DNA from: Pseudoalteromonas luteoviolacea
GTDB taxonomy: Bacteria > Pseudomonadota > Gammaproteobacteria > Enterobacterales > Alteromonadaceae
DNA: 64,000 nucleotides
Reading direction: 5' to 3'
NCBI RefSeq assembly: GCF_001696455.1
Contig: NZ_MAUJ01000001.1
Location: forward strand, 1,364,001 to 1,428,000
The position numbers and the translations under genes are program-made. Below are positions 63,583-64,000 of this stretch, in pieces (within the stretch, counting starts at the first letter, position 1; the number at the start of each line of letters is the position of its first letter). Under the pieces are notes generated by a model, which saw only the letters and a list, made by a program, of their open reading frames with translations, made no database searches and was not told the DNA's origin.

Positions 63583-64000
63583 CTACAAATCAACTTTTTC
63601 AAATAGGTAAAAGCCATACCCTAAGTGGTCTCTGCCCCACTTCACATAGGCATCAAGCCAATGCTGAATGCGAGCTTGTTCATCCAACAAGGCTTTGTTG
63701 TCAGGCTCAAGTTTCAATTTATTATTAATATTTAGCTTGCGACGCCATTCAAAGTCATCCCACTCTTCTTGATTACTCGACGTGGCATAAAGCGGTTTAA
63801 ATCCATGCCTTTCAATCACTTCCATATTTCCTTTGTAATGACGATAAATGCTTGAAGGCTGACCCAGAAACTCTAAAAATGCTTGAGGTGGTTGCTTTTT
63901 CCAGTAGCACTCCCCCAGTAAAAAGCGCCCTCCGCAATTCAATAAATCGTGCGCCTGCTGCGCCATTTTATTCAAAGCGCCTTCTCCTATACCAAACGCA
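63583..64000 (-). CDS. SAM-dependent methyltransferase, C-terminal part (truncated by window edge)
   Basis: The frame stays open to the right edge, reading AFGIGEGALNKMAQQAHDLL just before NCGGRFLLGECYW. These match the post-SAM strands of class I methyltransferases (usually GASHAFG...ALE...LLxPGGxLLLGEGYW). An internal methionine could be mistaken for a start, but the upstream residues are clearly part of the fold. Substrate unknown. Confidence 0.75.
   Translation of the reverse strand, partial: AFGIGEGALNKMAQQAHDLLNCGGRFLLGECYWKKQPPQAFLEFLGQPSSIYRHYKGNMEVIERHGFKPLYATSSNQEEWDDFEWRRKLNINNKLKLEPDNKALLDEQARIQHWLDAYVKWGRDHLGYGFYLFEKVDL

Overview
This window looks like chromosomal DNA of a marine gammaproteobacterium, most likely Pseudoalteromonas. 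The evidence is AT-rich DNA, MotY of the sodium-driven flagellar type beside rnt, the standard gammaproteobacterial blocks smpB/ratA/rnfH, fabB/mnmC and bepA/arsC, and above all an arrangement matching the bmp genes (bromophenol and bromopyrrole biosynthesis) known from Pseudoalteromonas and Marinomonas. No transposase, integrase, rRNA, tRNA or CRISPR array was seen.

Layout. 1-4.9 kb: central carbon genes (pgl start, zwf, pgi) divergent from a LacI-family regulator, with a LacI-type palindrome between. 4.9-8.4 kb: a large PLP cysteine-desulfurase/rhodanese fusion, an AI-2E family permease and a TusA-like protein. 8.7-20.9 kb: conserved housekeeping genes (bepA, arsC-like, wrbA-like, rnfH, ratA, smpB, fabB, mnmC, motY, rnt, a FapA/DUF342 protein). 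21.4-31.2 kb: two secreted proteins, one with H-type-lectin-like repeats and one a 2401-residue lipoprotein with six Ig-like repeats and a C-terminal leucine-rich repeat array. 31.7-35.8 kb: a small NTF2-like secreted protein, a PEP-mutase-family enzyme with a divergent LysR regulator, and a soluble double-PAS chemoreceptor resembling BdlA.

35.9-47.1 kb is the centrepiece: a complete ten-gene bmp set. bmp1-7 read leftward (ACP-thioesterase, halogenase, prolyl-ACP dehydrogenase, proline adenylation enzyme, decarboxylating brominase, chorismate lyase, P450) and bmp8-10 read rightward (AhpD-like debrominase, ferredoxin, ferredoxin reductase). The pyrrole arm (bmp1-4, 8) and phenol arm (bmp5, 6) would feed the coupling P450 (bmp7). 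The halogenase gene bmp2 is interrupted by one in-frame TGA exactly where the second Trp of the flavin-halogenase WxWxIP signature should be. The pyrrole arm is therefore probably disabled in this sequence while the bromophenol arm looks intact.

47.2-55.4 kb holds a sterol-desaturase-family enzyme, a TetR/adaptor/RND efflux operon, a TauE/SafE-family transporter and a LuxR-type regulator. A 27-30 base control module is shared, with almost identical spacing to the start codon, by bmp8 and the TauE/SafE gene, which suggests one regulator for both. 55.5-59.5 kb is an apparent electrophile-stress group (HxlR, peroxiredoxin-like, KefF-like, KefC-like). The rest holds GNAT enzymes, a DUF3088 protein, a small secreted cysteine-containing protein, a membrane-anchored XRE regulator, a YgjV-family protein and the 3' part of a methyltransferase running off the right edge.
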